Part shown: in pieces, positions 1 through 9,413 of the stretch
Position numbering within the stretch: the stretch's first letter is position 1
Layout: every line of letters begins with the position of its first letter
Notes under the pieces: model-generated
What the model saw: the letters and a program-made list of their open reading frames with translations, nothing else
Told to the model about the DNA's origin: nothing
Databases searched by the model: none
NCBI GenBank assembly: GCA_905234555.1
Contig: CAJOHO010000002.1
Coordinates: 113,499-177,498 of the forward strand
From: an uncultured Bacteroidaceae bacterium
GTDB lineage: Bacteria > Bacteroidota > Bacteroidia > Bacteroidales > Bacteroidaceae
DNA length: 64,000 nucleotides
Direction: 5' to 3'
Program-made: the position numbers and the translations under genes

Positions 1-260
1 TCTCTCCATTCGTCTTTCACTTTCGTGCCGCCTCTGCCGTTGCAATGAGCGCAGAAGACATTGCCTGAACCTTGGCACATATTGCAGCGTACCTCCTTCT
101 TGCCTAAGCAGAAGTCGCACTCGCGATAACCTTTACCACTACAGAACGCACAAGTACGTTTTTCCAGTCCTGTACCTTCGCAGTTTCTACACTTGGTCTG
201 TGCCTGAGCGTACAGCGATCCTATCGTCATCGCTATACCAATAAGAATAACTCGTTTCAT
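1..260 (-). CDS. Exported small protein with five CxxCxGxG-like (DnaJ zinc-finger-type) motifs; runs off the left edge
   Basis: My translation: MKRVILIGIAMTIGSLYAQAQTKCRNCEGTGLEKRTCAFCSGKGYRECDFCLGKKEVRCNMCQGSGNVFCAHCNGRGG; signal peptide plus CxxCxGxG repeats. Confidence 0.7.
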   Translation of the reverse strand, partial: MKRVILIGIAMTIGSLYAQAQTKCRNCEGTGLEKRTCAFCSGKGYRECDFCLGKKEVRCNMCQGSGNVFCAHCNGRGGTKVKDEWR

Positions 261-322
261 AATTGTATCGTTTTAAAAATTAATAATGTACTATATTTCT
301 TTATAATTGATAATTTAAGTTC

Positions 323-865
323 TTACCACGTCTCTTTCAGGCCTTCCAAGTATCCTTGTGCAAACTTATAGCCTGTGCGGGCAGACTTTTTCAGCCAATC
401 TAAACCTTTCTTTTTATCTATGAATTGTTCAGTAACATATTTTTCGTCTTCAATTTCTTCATCAAATTCGGATCCACCATAGAAGATCCCATTAAAACCA
501 ACATAGTAGAGCCCCAAATCACACATACAGTAGCCACTACCCATTTCAGCTCCTTTTCTGTCCCAGTAGATTTGTTCCAAGAGGTCGAAATCGGTTCCGT
601 CTCCATACCCATACATATAGGCAACCATTTCAATGGCACTCACATTGTTCATCTGGGCAGCTTTGAGGAACCACTTGAAAGCTTCTCCATGATCCTTGGC
701 AACACCCTTGCCGTCTAAGTAGCCTTTTCCTACATTATACATAGCAGTAGGGTCACCCAGCTGAGCCAATTCATGATTGCGGGCAAATGTCTCTTTGTCA
801 CTCGTCTGTGCCGTCGCCGTCAGCGAAACTGACAGAACCAATAAAGATAAAATGTATCGTTTCAT
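323..865 (-). CDS. Sel1-repeat secreted protein
   Basis: ORF; start MKRYILSLLVLSVSLTATAQ (signal peptide); Sel1-like GDPTAMYNVGKGYLDGKGVAKDHGEAFKWFLKAA. Confidence 0.75.
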   Translation of the reverse strand: MKRYILSLLVLSVSLTATAQTSDKETFARNHELAQLGDPTAMYNVGKGYLDGKGVAKDHGEAFKWFLKAAQMNNVSAIEMVAYMYGYGDGTDFDLLEQIYWDRKGAEMGSGYCMCDLGLYYVGFNGIFYGGSEFDEEIEDEKYVTEQFIDKKKGLDWLKKSARTGYKFAQGYLEGLKETW

Positions 866-1127
866 AATCGTATGATTTTTTTTGTTGAACATTAGTTGTA
901 AGTTGGTTGACAATTAGTCATCATTAATTTTGAATAAATCGCTTCCGCTCGACAATACTCAAGTAAACTTGGCATTGTTCTCACTTAATCGCGATTTTGA
1001 CGCTGCAAAGTTAGGTACTTTTCAACCCATTTTCCAAGGTTTTTCCCTAATAACTCGCGGAATTATCCTATTTTCAGACGAAAATCCCTATCATTCAGCC
1101 TCTTTTGCAAACTCTACTTCATGTCTT

Positions 1128-1522
1128 TCTTAGCATCCCATCCACATTGTCTTAGTTCTCAATCCGCATTATCTTAGCTCTCCATCCACATTTTCTTAGC
1201 ATCCTTTCCGCATTTTGTTAACTCAAAATCTCATTATTCTTCGCTCAAATGAAATTTTTAAGTACTTATAAGAAAATTTCCAAGTACTTAGAAATAAATT
1301 TTCAAGTACTTAAAAAAATATTTCCAAGTACTTAGAAAAAAATTTCCAAGTACTTGGAATTTTCACAACTCTTAGCTTATATGAAATTTTGTGTTCGCTT
1401 TGAGAACTTTGAGAGTTTAGTCTTGATGTTGGTAGAGTTCGCTTTGGAAGCTTTTCGTGTTCAGTTTATGGAGGTCCGCAGTTCAGTATTTCTGTTTTAG
1501 AGTTCTGTTTTAGGGCCTGTGG
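1128..1522. repeat. Degenerate 22-bp-period intergenic array, about 18 units (TCTTAG / AAGTACTT / GTTCnG boxes)
   Basis: Boxes at 1128,1150,1172,1194,1216,1238,1260,1282,1304,1326,1348,1370,1392,1414,1436,1458,1480 (then 1501), exactly 22 bp apart. Confidence 0.85.
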
Positions 1523-1642
1523 GGCAAGAATATTGATTAGCTTTGTGTAAAGTTAGGTTGCATTTGTGGCATGAAAAATATAAAAAACAAAAAGAAATGT
1601 CATTTTTATGAGTATAGTGCTCGTTTAATCGAATTTTTACAT

Positions 1643-1650
1643 TATCTTTG
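1643..1650 (+). promoter_or_regulatory. Bacteroidetes-type -7 promoter element (TATCTTTG)
   Basis: TAnnTTTG about 50 bp upstream of the 1701 ORF. Confidence 0.5.
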
Positions 1651-1700
1651 CAGGCAGAATACTCAGTCAACCTATTTTATAAACTAAAACAAACGACAAA

Positions 1701-2222
1701 ATGAAAAAAGGTATGAAGAAAGCTTTGCTGACACTCGCTGTGTTGGCAGCTCCGTTTGCCTTACAGGCACAGACAAAGTTCCACGATGTTGAGGTGCACG
1801 AAGCATCGGGACCCGTAAAGAAGATTGAAGGAAGCCAGATGGGCCAGAAGCAGATCATCAATTTCACGCAGGACGGAAAGATGCAGCAGGACGGCGTCAC
1901 TGACATGAAGTATGATGAGAACGGATACTTGCAGTCTGCCACGATGACGATGAACGACATGTCTCTTTCCTCTACATATCAGTGGGAGAACGGCCAGTTC
2001 AAAGGTCAGAGTGTAAACATCATGGGCCAGTCGATGGTGAACACCTTGAAGCGTGACGACAAAGGTGCTATCATTGGTGCTTCGATGGATATGGGTGGTC
2101 AGAAAATGGATATGGACTACAAAGACATCAAGTACGATGCAAAGGGTAACTGGATCAGCCGCAAGATTTCTGTGATGGGACAGGAAATTGAGCAGACCAG
2201 AACCATTGAGTATTACGAATAA
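1701..2222 (+). CDS. Secreted hypothetical protein
   Basis: ORF with signal peptide MKKGMKKALLTLAVLAAPFALQAQ. Confidence 0.7.
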   Translation: MKKGMKKALLTLAVLAAPFALQAQTKFHDVEVHEASGPVKKIEGSQMGQKQIINFTQDGKMQQDGVTDMKYDENGYLQSATMTMNDMSLSSTYQWENGQFKGQSVNIMGQSMVNTLKRDDKGAIIGASMDMGGQKMDMDYKDIKYDAKGNWISRKISVMGQEIEQTRTIEYYE

Positions 2223-2225
2223 AAG

Positions 2226-2450
2226 AGGACCCACCCCCTTTTCAATGGTCTTTACACCCCCTTCGGTTCCCCCGTTAATCGGGGGACAGAAACCCTCCCT
2301 GCAGGGAGGGGAGTGGTTACTCCACTAATGGGGACTGGTTCAATAAAGCTAAAAAGAAAGAGACTCTCCTTTTTGTGGGAGAGCCTCTTTTTATGCACTA
2401 TATACTCCCCTCCCTGCAGGAAGGGGCAAGGGGGTGGGTCCCCCTTATTG
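2226..2450. repeat. GC-rich dispersed intergenic repeat pair (GGACCCACCCCC / CCCTCCCTGCAGGGAGGGGAGT) in inverted arrangement around a terminator hairpin
   Basis: GGACCCACCCCCTT at about 2226 and AAGGGGGTGGGTCC at about 2429 are inverted copies; related copies inside priA and metH. Confidence 0.7.
2355..2392 (+). terminator. Hairpin GAGACTCTCC...GGGAGAGCCTC followed by T run
   Basis: Inverted repeat plus TTTTT downstream of the 1701 gene. Confidence 0.6.
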
Positions 2451-4571
2451 ATTGAAGAACTTGTAGCGGTAGTCCTGGATGTTGGCTTTGCGGTAGAGGT
2501 CGTTGAAGCTCATGAAGTTGAGGTTTTCCTGAGCTGTAGCCTTGAGTTCAGCTGCTGCGTCGTACTTCTCTTCTGACTTGTGTTCGTCGAGAACCTGAAG
2601 CATGTAAACGCCGTACTGACCCTTCACAGCCTTACCGAAGGCACCCTTCGCAGTCTTGGCTGCAAGTACGCCAACAACTGGTTCGTTGCCTGTGTTGCGA
2701 GGCATCTGAGGATTGCTGAAGGTGTAGAAGTTGATGTGTGAGAGGCTGTCAGCCTGAGCACCCTTCACAGCCTTCGCAGCTTCGATGTTGCTGATGTTCT
2801 TCACGTCAGCAAGAATCTTCTCTGCTTTCTTCTCGTTGGTTACCAGCGGCTTGAGCTGTTCCTTCACCTTCTCGAAGGGCACGAAACCTGGTTCAATCAC
2901 GTCGCTGAGGGCAGCGATGATGTAGTGACCTGCGTCAGCGTCGCCACAACGGTAGATGGCCTGAGAAACTTCACCCTTGCTGGCTTCGTCCATTGCCCAG
3001 CGAACGATGTCGCCAGTCTTAGCGATATTGTTGATGGAACGAACGCCGCCACCTACGTTTGCAGTCTGCACGAAGTAGTTGCTCTTAGGTGCGTTCTCTT
3101 CCAGCTTCTTGATGTCTGTGCCGTTCTGTCCGAGGAAAGCGTTGAGTTTGTTGTACTCAGCGTTGGAAGTTTCCTGAGAGTACTTGAGTTCCTTAGCGAT
3201 AACAGCTACGTTGTACTTCTCAACCGGCTCCTTCTTCTCCATGACGTAAACCACGAGAGTGACGCCGTTCTGCAGCTTGATGAGCTTGGCGCTGTTCTCA
3301 GGAATAGCGAGGATGGTGGGGATGTTCTCAATACCGAAGCCCTGCTGAGCGAGCAGCTGAGTGGAGAACCAAGTGGAGTCGCTGGGCTGGTTGAACTTCT
3401 TGGCGATTTCCTTGAAGTCAGCACCTGCGTTGAGTGCGTTGACTGTGCTGTCGGCACGAGTTTCGATGGTCTTCTCGTCGTTGCCTACAACCTGGAGAAC
3501 GCGAGCCAGCACTTCGTCAGTCTCAGTCTTCTTATCGAGGAGGCGAACGGTGAAGAAGCAGCGTGATTCGGGATCGAAGTCAACGTCTGTGGTTTCACCT
3601 ACCTGAATGCTGGTGGAGTCGGTACCCAGTTTTGCCTGAACGAAAGAGGGGAGGAGATCCTTCTTCAGCAGAAGGTCGGTGTAAGTCATCTTGGAAGAAC
3701 TCTTGCGTACGACGCTGGTGATATCCTTCTTGGTCGTAGCAGCCACGAGTTTCTGCTGCTCAGCTTCCATTTCTTTCTTGGCAGCTTCGCGGTCGGCCTC
3801 ACTTGGGGTAAGCACTACGTCGATGAACTTCACTTCGCGTACTTCGCTCTGCTGTGCAAAGCGTGGCTTCAGCTCTTCATACTTCTTCTTCAGGTCTTCG
3901 TCGCTCACCTTCACGTCCTCGTCCTTCACAGTAGTGAGAGGAACGGAAACGAGGAGCACGTCCTTGTCGGCTGTGCGGTCGGCAAAGTGCTTCTGAGCCT
4001 CGATGGGGTTGCTGATGAGACCCTTAGCCAGAATTGTCTGGTATTTGATAGCTGTGATTTCCTGACGGATCTCGTCCTGCACGAAGAGGTAATAGTCCTT
4101 GAGCTGAGGCTCAGTCTTCGTGATCTGCTCGATATAAACGGGGTCGAGCTGCTGGGTTTCAGGATTGAAGAAAGAACGAACGAGGAGATACATAGCCGAC
4201 TGGATCTGCTGTCCTGCGTAAGTACCTGTGAGCAGGGCGTTTGCCACTTCGTCGTCGCTGGTTGTGAGACCCAGCTTCTTGCACTCTTCGCCCAGGATGC
4301 GGTGCTGCACGAAATTGCGCCAAGCGGTTTCGTTGGCCTGTTCGTCAGCCATCTGACGTCCCTGGTAGAACTGTTCGTTGAAGAACTGGTAATTCTTCAG
4401 ATACTGCTGGAATTCGTCGTAAGGAATTTTTTCACCAGCAATGTTTCCTGCATCGGGCATCTTGCTGCCCGTACACTTGCTAAAGTCGCTGAGGATGAAC
4501 AACGCAAGGGCGATACCGATAGCACTCACCAGCAATACGTTGTGCTTCCTGATTGATTGTAAAACTGCCAT
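2445..4571 (-). CDS. PpiD/SurA-like peptidyl-prolyl isomerase, membrane anchored
   Basis: ORF 708 aa; N-terminal TM helix, SurA_N-like and parvulin-like regions. Confidence 0.8.
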   Translation of the reverse strand: MAVLQSIRKHNVLLVSAIGIALALFILSDFSKCTGSKMPDAGNIAGEKIPYDEFQQYLKNYQFFNEQFYQGRQMADEQANETAWRNFVQHRILGEECKKLGLTTSDDEVANALLTGTYAGQQIQSAMYLLVRSFFNPETQQLDPVYIEQITKTEPQLKDYYLFVQDEIRQEITAIKYQTILAKGLISNPIEAQKHFADRTADKDVLLVSVPLTTVKDEDVKVSDEDLKKKYEELKPRFAQQSEVREVKFIDVVLTPSEADREAAKKEMEAEQQKLVAATTKKDITSVVRKSSSKMTYTDLLLKKDLLPSFVQAKLGTDSTSIQVGETTDVDFDPESRCFFTVRLLDKKTETDEVLARVLQVVGNDEKTIETRADSTVNALNAGADFKEIAKKFNQPSDSTWFSTQLLAQQGFGIENIPTILAIPENSAKLIKLQNGVTLVVYVMEKKEPVEKYNVAVIAKELKYSQETSNAEYNKLNAFLGQNGTDIKKLEENAPKSNYFVQTANVGGGVRSINNIAKTGDIVRWAMDEASKGEVSQAIYRCGDADAGHYIIAALSDVIEPGFVPFEKVKEQLKPLVTNEKKAEKILADVKNISNIEAAKAVKGAQADSLSHINFYTFSNPQMPRNTGNEPVVGVLAAKTAKGAFGKAVKGQYGVYMLQVLDEHKSEEKYDAAAELKATAQENLNFMSFNDLYRKANIQDYRYKFFNQ

Positions 4572-4697
4572 TTTTTAATTATTGATTTTTGTGATTAATT
4601 TTGCAAACTGTTAAGTTTGAGTTTTGGCGAAACACCAAAAATCGTGCAAAGATACAAAAAAAATCTGGAACAGGCTTACAGTTAGGATAAAAAAAGA

Positions 4698-4747
4698 CTA
4701 CTGACGGATAATATTTTCTCGTTTAACGAGTTTTTTACCGTCAGTAG
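4698..4747 (-). terminator. Nested hairpin CTACTGACGG..(CTCGTTTAACGAG)..CCGTCAGTAG
   Basis: 10-bp perfect outer stem and a second inner palindrome, downstream of the TolC-like gene. Confidence 0.6.
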
Positions 4748-4805
4748 AGTGCTTTTAGTCGTTGTTAAGTCAATTCGAATTCTCGAAAGTCGAGCATCTG
4801 AAGGG

Positions 4806-6212
4806 CTACTTCAGCTTTCCAGAAGCACGGAGGTATTTGGTGTGTGCAAGGAGCTGCTGGCAGCGTGCTTCCACAACGTCGGCGCTGGCTTTCTGCCAAA
4901 GTGCCTGTGCATCGAGATAGTCGGAAAGTGGTTCGATACCCACTTCGTAAAGCTGCTTGGACTGCTTCATGTTTTCTTCTGCCTGCTTCAGCGATTCCTT
5001 TGTCAGCGCTACTTCGCTCTGTGCTTCTTCCAGGTTGTTGATGCTCTGGGTGAGCTGGAGGGTGAGTTTCTCATCGATGTCCTGCTGTTCGAGAAGTGCA
5101 ATCTGGTGCTTGGCACGAGCAGAGTTTACCTTATTTGTACGTTCACCAAATGTGATGAGTGGCATCTTGAAGGTCACAGCCACATAGCCCGAACCGCTGT
5201 CGATGAGTTTTTTGCCAGCCAGTTCGCCACCGTTCATGTAGTTGTAGCCTCCGATGAGAGCGAGGTTAGGCATAAATTCGCTCTTGGTCAGCTTTACCTG
5301 CTTTTCTGCCAGTTCTGCCTTCGCCCGCATCAGGTTATGTTCAGGACGTAAGGCAGTGGAACTGTTAACGTCTGCGTTCACTTGGAAGTCGGCAAGGGCA
5401 TCGTTATCCGGTGAAACCACTTCGATGTGTGTGTCGAGCGGAAGTCCCATGAGGTGACAGAGGTTCATGCGTGCCAGACGGTAGGCGTTGTCTGCCTTCT
5501 GGATGGACAGTTGGGCTTCGTTGAGCTTCACCTGCACTTTGAGCTGGTCGTTGTGGGTCTTCATTCCGTGACGGACAGCAGCATCCACATTTTTCTGGAG
5601 TTCCTGCAAGAGCGTCTGGTAACTGCGAGCCACATTGGCGAGTTCTTTCGCACGAACTGCTTGAATATAGGCTTCATCGGTGTTGACAATCACTTCGTTC
5701 TCGGAAAGGCGGATGTTCTCTGTCGCCATCTGCTGTCCGATCTGCGCCATATTGTAGGCTGCCGTGATTTTTCCACCCATGTAAAGCGGTTGCTGCAACT
5801 GGATTCCTCCGATGAGCACGTTCTTGATCTTGTATTCCTTCTTCTGGTCTGGGAAGTCGGCATACTGGTTGAGCGTGTAGCTGCCGTCGGCATTGGGTGT
5901 GACGTTGGGAATGTACTGACCAGCCTCAGCGTTGTAGTAGTAGATGGGAAGATGGCCTCCGGAGATGGTGATGTCACCCTTGGCAGTGGAGTAGTAGTCG
6001 GCTGCGATGAGGTTGACACGCGGATAGTAGAGGCTTTTGTAGGAAGCTGCATCGTAGCTCACCTGTTCACGGGTCAGCTGAGATTTCTTAACGTCCTTGT
6101 TGGCGCTGAGTGCACGTTCGCGTGCTTCGTTCAGCGTGATGGTCTGCTGAGCGGAGAGTTGCGACGAAATCGCAACAAACAGAACAAGGAGGAGACTGTA
6201 TTTTGTTTTCAT
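4806..6212 (-). CDS. TolC-family outer membrane efflux protein
   Basis: ORF; start MKTKYSLLLVLFVAISSQLSAQQ; TolC-type coiled-coil repeats; downstream of RND gene. Confidence 0.85.
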   Translation of the reverse strand: MKTKYSLLLVLFVAISSQLSAQQTITLNEARERALSANKDVKKSQLTREQVSYDAASYKSLYYPRVNLIAADYYSTAKGDITISGGHLPIYYYNAEAGQYIPNVTPNADGSYTLNQYADFPDQKKEYKIKNVLIGGIQLQQPLYMGGKITAAYNMAQIGQQMATENIRLSENEVIVNTDEAYIQAVRAKELANVARSYQTLLQELQKNVDAAVRHGMKTHNDQLKVQVKLNEAQLSIQKADNAYRLARMNLCHLMGLPLDTHIEVVSPDNDALADFQVNADVNSSTALRPEHNLMRAKAELAEKQVKLTKSEFMPNLALIGGYNYMNGGELAGKKLIDSGSGYVAVTFKMPLITFGERTNKVNSARAKHQIALLEQQDIDEKLTLQLTQSINNLEEAQSEVALTKESLKQAEENMKQSKQLYEVGIEPLSDYLDAQALWQKASADVVEARCQQLLAHTKYLRASGKLK

Positions 6213-6216
6213 ATCC

Positions 6217-9200
6217 TTATTTAATTTTATAGAACATAGCGTAGAGCACAGGGATGAAGATGAGTGTGATGAGGGTTCCGACGAAGAGACCACCCATGAT
6301 GGTAACTGCCAAAGAACCGAACATCGCATCAGGAATCAGCGGAATCATACCAAGAATAGTGGTGAGCGAAGCCATCATCACAGGACGCAGACGGCTCTTC
6401 GAACTGCGGATGAGGGCAAGGCGTGGACGCATACCGCTTTCAATCTCGAGCGTTATTTCGTCCATGAGCACAATGCCGTTCTTGATCATCATACCAATCA
6501 GACCCAGCACACCCACAATGGCGACAAAGCCGAAGGGCTTGCCTGTGAGCAGGACTGTAGGAATCACACCGACGAGGATGAGAGGGATGCAGCAGAAGAT
6601 GATGGCTGGTTTCTTGTAATCCTTGAAGAGCATGAGCAGGATAACCACCATGAGGATGATGGCGATGGGGAAGCCTTTGAACAGGTAGCGCATACTCTGG
6701 TCGCTAGCTTTCTTCTCTCCTTCCCACGAGAGGCTGTAACCGGCAGGAAGCGGAATCTTCTCAATCTCTTCAGCAATCGCCTGGCGTGCGTCTTCTGTGC
6801 CAACGCCTGGAACAGGTGAACATTGCACACGCTGGGTACGCTGTCCGTTGTCGCGCATCACGACGGGTTCCTCCCAACGGATGTCGATGCTGCGAGCCAC
6901 TTGCTTGAGTGGGGTAGTGGAAACCAGCGTGCTGATGAGTTCGTCCTTGTTCAGCGTTCCTGTCAGCAGTTGCTGGATGGTGGAGCGGTTGAGCACTTTG
7001 TTGACATTGGGCAGCATACCGAATACAGCTACATTGTCCAGACGTTCGATGTCGTTGCCTTCGTCGTCCGTACACTTCAGGTAGATGCTTTCAGGATGAA
7101 TGCCGTCGTAGAAAGTGCCGATGGGAATACCGCCTGTGTATGCCATGATGGAAGTGGCAACTTCGCTACGGCTCAGTCCGCTGGTGCGTGCAGCAGCCTG
7201 GTCATAGTCGATGGTGAGCGTAGGAACTTGCGGCTCCCAGTCGGTTGTAGGCAGATAGACTTTGTTGCTGGCATTGACGATGGTAAGTGCTGAGTCGCAG
7301 AGACGGTGCAGCACTTCGGGGTCTGGTCCGTGGAAGCAGGCTTCGATAGGATATTTCTTGAACATCAGGTTGTAGCGCTTCAGCTTGATGTAAGCATCAG
7401 GGTAGCGTTTGTTCAGTTCTTCCTGAATGTCGTCGATGCTGTTCACCAGATTCTTGGGTGAATCGAAGTCGATGATGAGTTCTCCATAGGAGAGAGAAGG
7501 AGTAGCGATGCTGCGGACAAGATTGTAACGGCTGGGTGTACCTCCGACGCTGGTGGTGATGTGCGTCACTTCCTTGCGCGTCTTGAGATAATCGCTGATT
7601 TCCTTTAAGTCTTTCTCTACTTGTGTGTAGTTGGTTCCTTCAGGCAGTTTATACTCCATGTAGAGCTGGTCGTATTCCATATCAGGGAAGAACGCCTGAT
7701 TGAGGAAACGATAACCGAAGGCACTGGCTCCCAGCAGTACGAGGGCAATGATGATCATGAGGATTCGGTAGCGCAGACCGAAACGCAGCACACGCTCCAG
7801 CACGGTATAGCTCCATCCGCGATACATCACGCTTGACTCGCCGTTCTCTCCTTTCTCTACAGTGGGGTGCAGCATTCGGTCAGCCATGAGGGGAACGTGT
7901 ACCAAAGCCAGAATCCAGGAAAGCAGCAGAGATACTGCCATCACGATGAAGAGGTCGCGAACATAGACTCCAGCTGTATCTGGACTGAGGAAAATGGGCC
8001 AGAATGCCAGGATGGCGATGAGTGTGGCACCCAGCAGCGGCAATGCTGTCTTTTTGCCGATGTTGGTAAGGGCTTCCTTGCGGGGCTTGCCCATCTTAAG
8101 ATCCACCAACACACCATCGACAATCACGATGGCGTTATCCACCAGCATTCCCATTGCGAGGATGAAAGAGGCAAGGCTCACGCGCTGAAGCGTTCCGTTG
8201 TAGAAGTTCAGCACGAGGAGTGAACCGAAGACGATGGTGAGAAGGCTCATACCGATGATGACACCCGACTTGAATCCCATTGTGAAGATGAGGACAACAA
8301 CCACAATGAGTACAGATTCCAGCAAGTTGATGAGGAAGGTGCTGAGTGCGTTATCCACGCGTTCGGGCTGGAAGAACACTTTGTGGAACTCTACGCCTAA
8401 AGGCATTTCCTGTTTCAGTTCATCAATCTTACTCTCCACCTTCTTACCCACTTGGGTGATGTCCTTGTCGGCTACGCAGGAAATGGAGATTCCCAAAGCG
8501 TGTTCGCCGTCGTAACTCATCTCATTGCGTGTGGGGTCGGCATAGCCTTCATAGACGCGGGCGATGTCGCAGATGCGAAGTTGCTCGTCGTTATGTCCCT
8601 GAATCAGCATTTGGGCAATATCGTCCACTTCCTTGAAACGGTCGTTCACGGTGACGCGAATTCGGTTGTTGCCGTTATCGTAATAGCCCGAGTAAGTGGT
8701 TTTGTTCTGGTTGTTCAGGGTCTGGATGACTTCTGTGGGCATCACGCCTAAGTTCGCCATCTTGTCTTGACTCATCTCGATGTAGATACATTCGGTTCGC
8801 TTACCGTAGATTTCTATACGCGACACACCTTCGATTTCAGCCACATTGCGTTTTACCAGTTCTGCATAATCAGACATTTCGCGGTCGGACAATCCGTCGC
8901 CAGTCAGCGCATAGAACATACCGTACACATCGCCGAAGTCGTCTTTGACAATGGGCGTGCTGGCTCCTGCCGGCAGACCGGATGCACCATTGGTTACCTT
9001 ACGGCGAAGCATATCCCACTGCTGTTCCACGTCATCATCGGAGATGGTGGTCTTCAGTTCAACGGTGATGAGGCTCAGGTCTGCCATCGACTGGCTTTGC
9101 ACATTATCCACAGACGACATCTCGCGGATACTCTTTTCCAGCTTGTCTGATACTTCCAACTCAACCTCGTGAGCTGAAGCACCAGGATAGGTTGTCACCA

Positions 9201-9345
9201 CCATCGCCTGCTTCACCTTGATGGCAGGGTCCTCCAGCTTGGGCATATCGAGATAGCTGATGAAGCCACCCAACACCAGACAGAGAACGAAGAATGTTAT
9301 GAGTTTTCGGTTGTTCAAAGCCCAACCAGAGAAATCGAAATTCAT
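6217..9345 (-). CDS. RND (AcrB/MexB-like) efflux transporter
   Basis: 1042-aa ORF with typical RND TM segments and motifs (MGMLVDNAIVIVDG, GVLGLIGMMIKNGIVLMDEI). Confidence 0.93.
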   Translation of the reverse strand: MNFDFSGWALNNRKLITFFVLCLVLGGFISYLDMPKLEDPAIKVKQAMVVTTYPGASAHEVELEVSDKLEKSIREMSSVDNVQSQSMADLSLITVELKTTISDDDVEQQWDMLRRKVTNGASGLPAGASTPIVKDDFGDVYGMFYALTGDGLSDREMSDYAELVKRNVAEIEGVSRIEIYGKRTECIYIEMSQDKMANLGVMPTEVIQTLNNQNKTTYSGYYDNGNNRIRVTVNDRFKEVDDIAQMLIQGHNDEQLRICDIARVYEGYADPTRNEMSYDGEHALGISISCVADKDITQVGKKVESKIDELKQEMPLGVEFHKVFFQPERVDNALSTFLINLLESVLIVVVVLIFTMGFKSGVIIGMSLLTIVFGSLLVLNFYNGTLQRVSLASFILAMGMLVDNAIVIVDGVLVDLKMGKPRKEALTNIGKKTALPLLGATLIAILAFWPIFLSPDTAGVYVRDLFIVMAVSLLLSWILALVHVPLMADRMLHPTVEKGENGESSVMYRGWSYTVLERVLRFGLRYRILMIIIALVLLGASAFGYRFLNQAFFPDMEYDQLYMEYKLPEGTNYTQVEKDLKEISDYLKTRKEVTHITTSVGGTPSRYNLVRSIATPSLSYGELIIDFDSPKNLVNSIDDIQEELNKRYPDAYIKLKRYNLMFKKYPIEACFHGPDPEVLHRLCDSALTIVNASNKVYLPTTDWEPQVPTLTIDYDQAAARTSGLSRSEVATSIMAYTGGIPIGTFYDGIHPESIYLKCTDDEGNDIERLDNVAVFGMLPNVNKVLNRSTIQQLLTGTLNKDELISTLVSTTPLKQVARSIDIRWEEPVVMRDNGQRTQRVQCSPVPGVGTEDARQAIAEEIEKIPLPAGYSLSWEGEKKASDQSMRYLFKGFPIAIILMVVILLMLFKDYKKPAIIFCCIPLILVGVIPTVLLTGKPFGFVAIVGVLGLIGMMIKNGIVLMDEITLEIESGMRPRLALIRSSKSRLRPVMMASLTTILGMIPLIPDAMFGSLAVTIMGGLFVGTLITLIFIPVLYAMFYKIK

Positions 9346-9413
9346 AGCTTTGTTTCTTTTGTCGTTATTCCGTTATTCCAGAAATTCCGTAATTCCGTGA
9401 TTCCGAAAAGTCC

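Noticed and set aside
1128-1522. 22-bp array as a CRISPR
   Set aside because: No constant repeat alternating with unique spacers of CRISPR length, units are degenerate throughout, no cas genes in the window.
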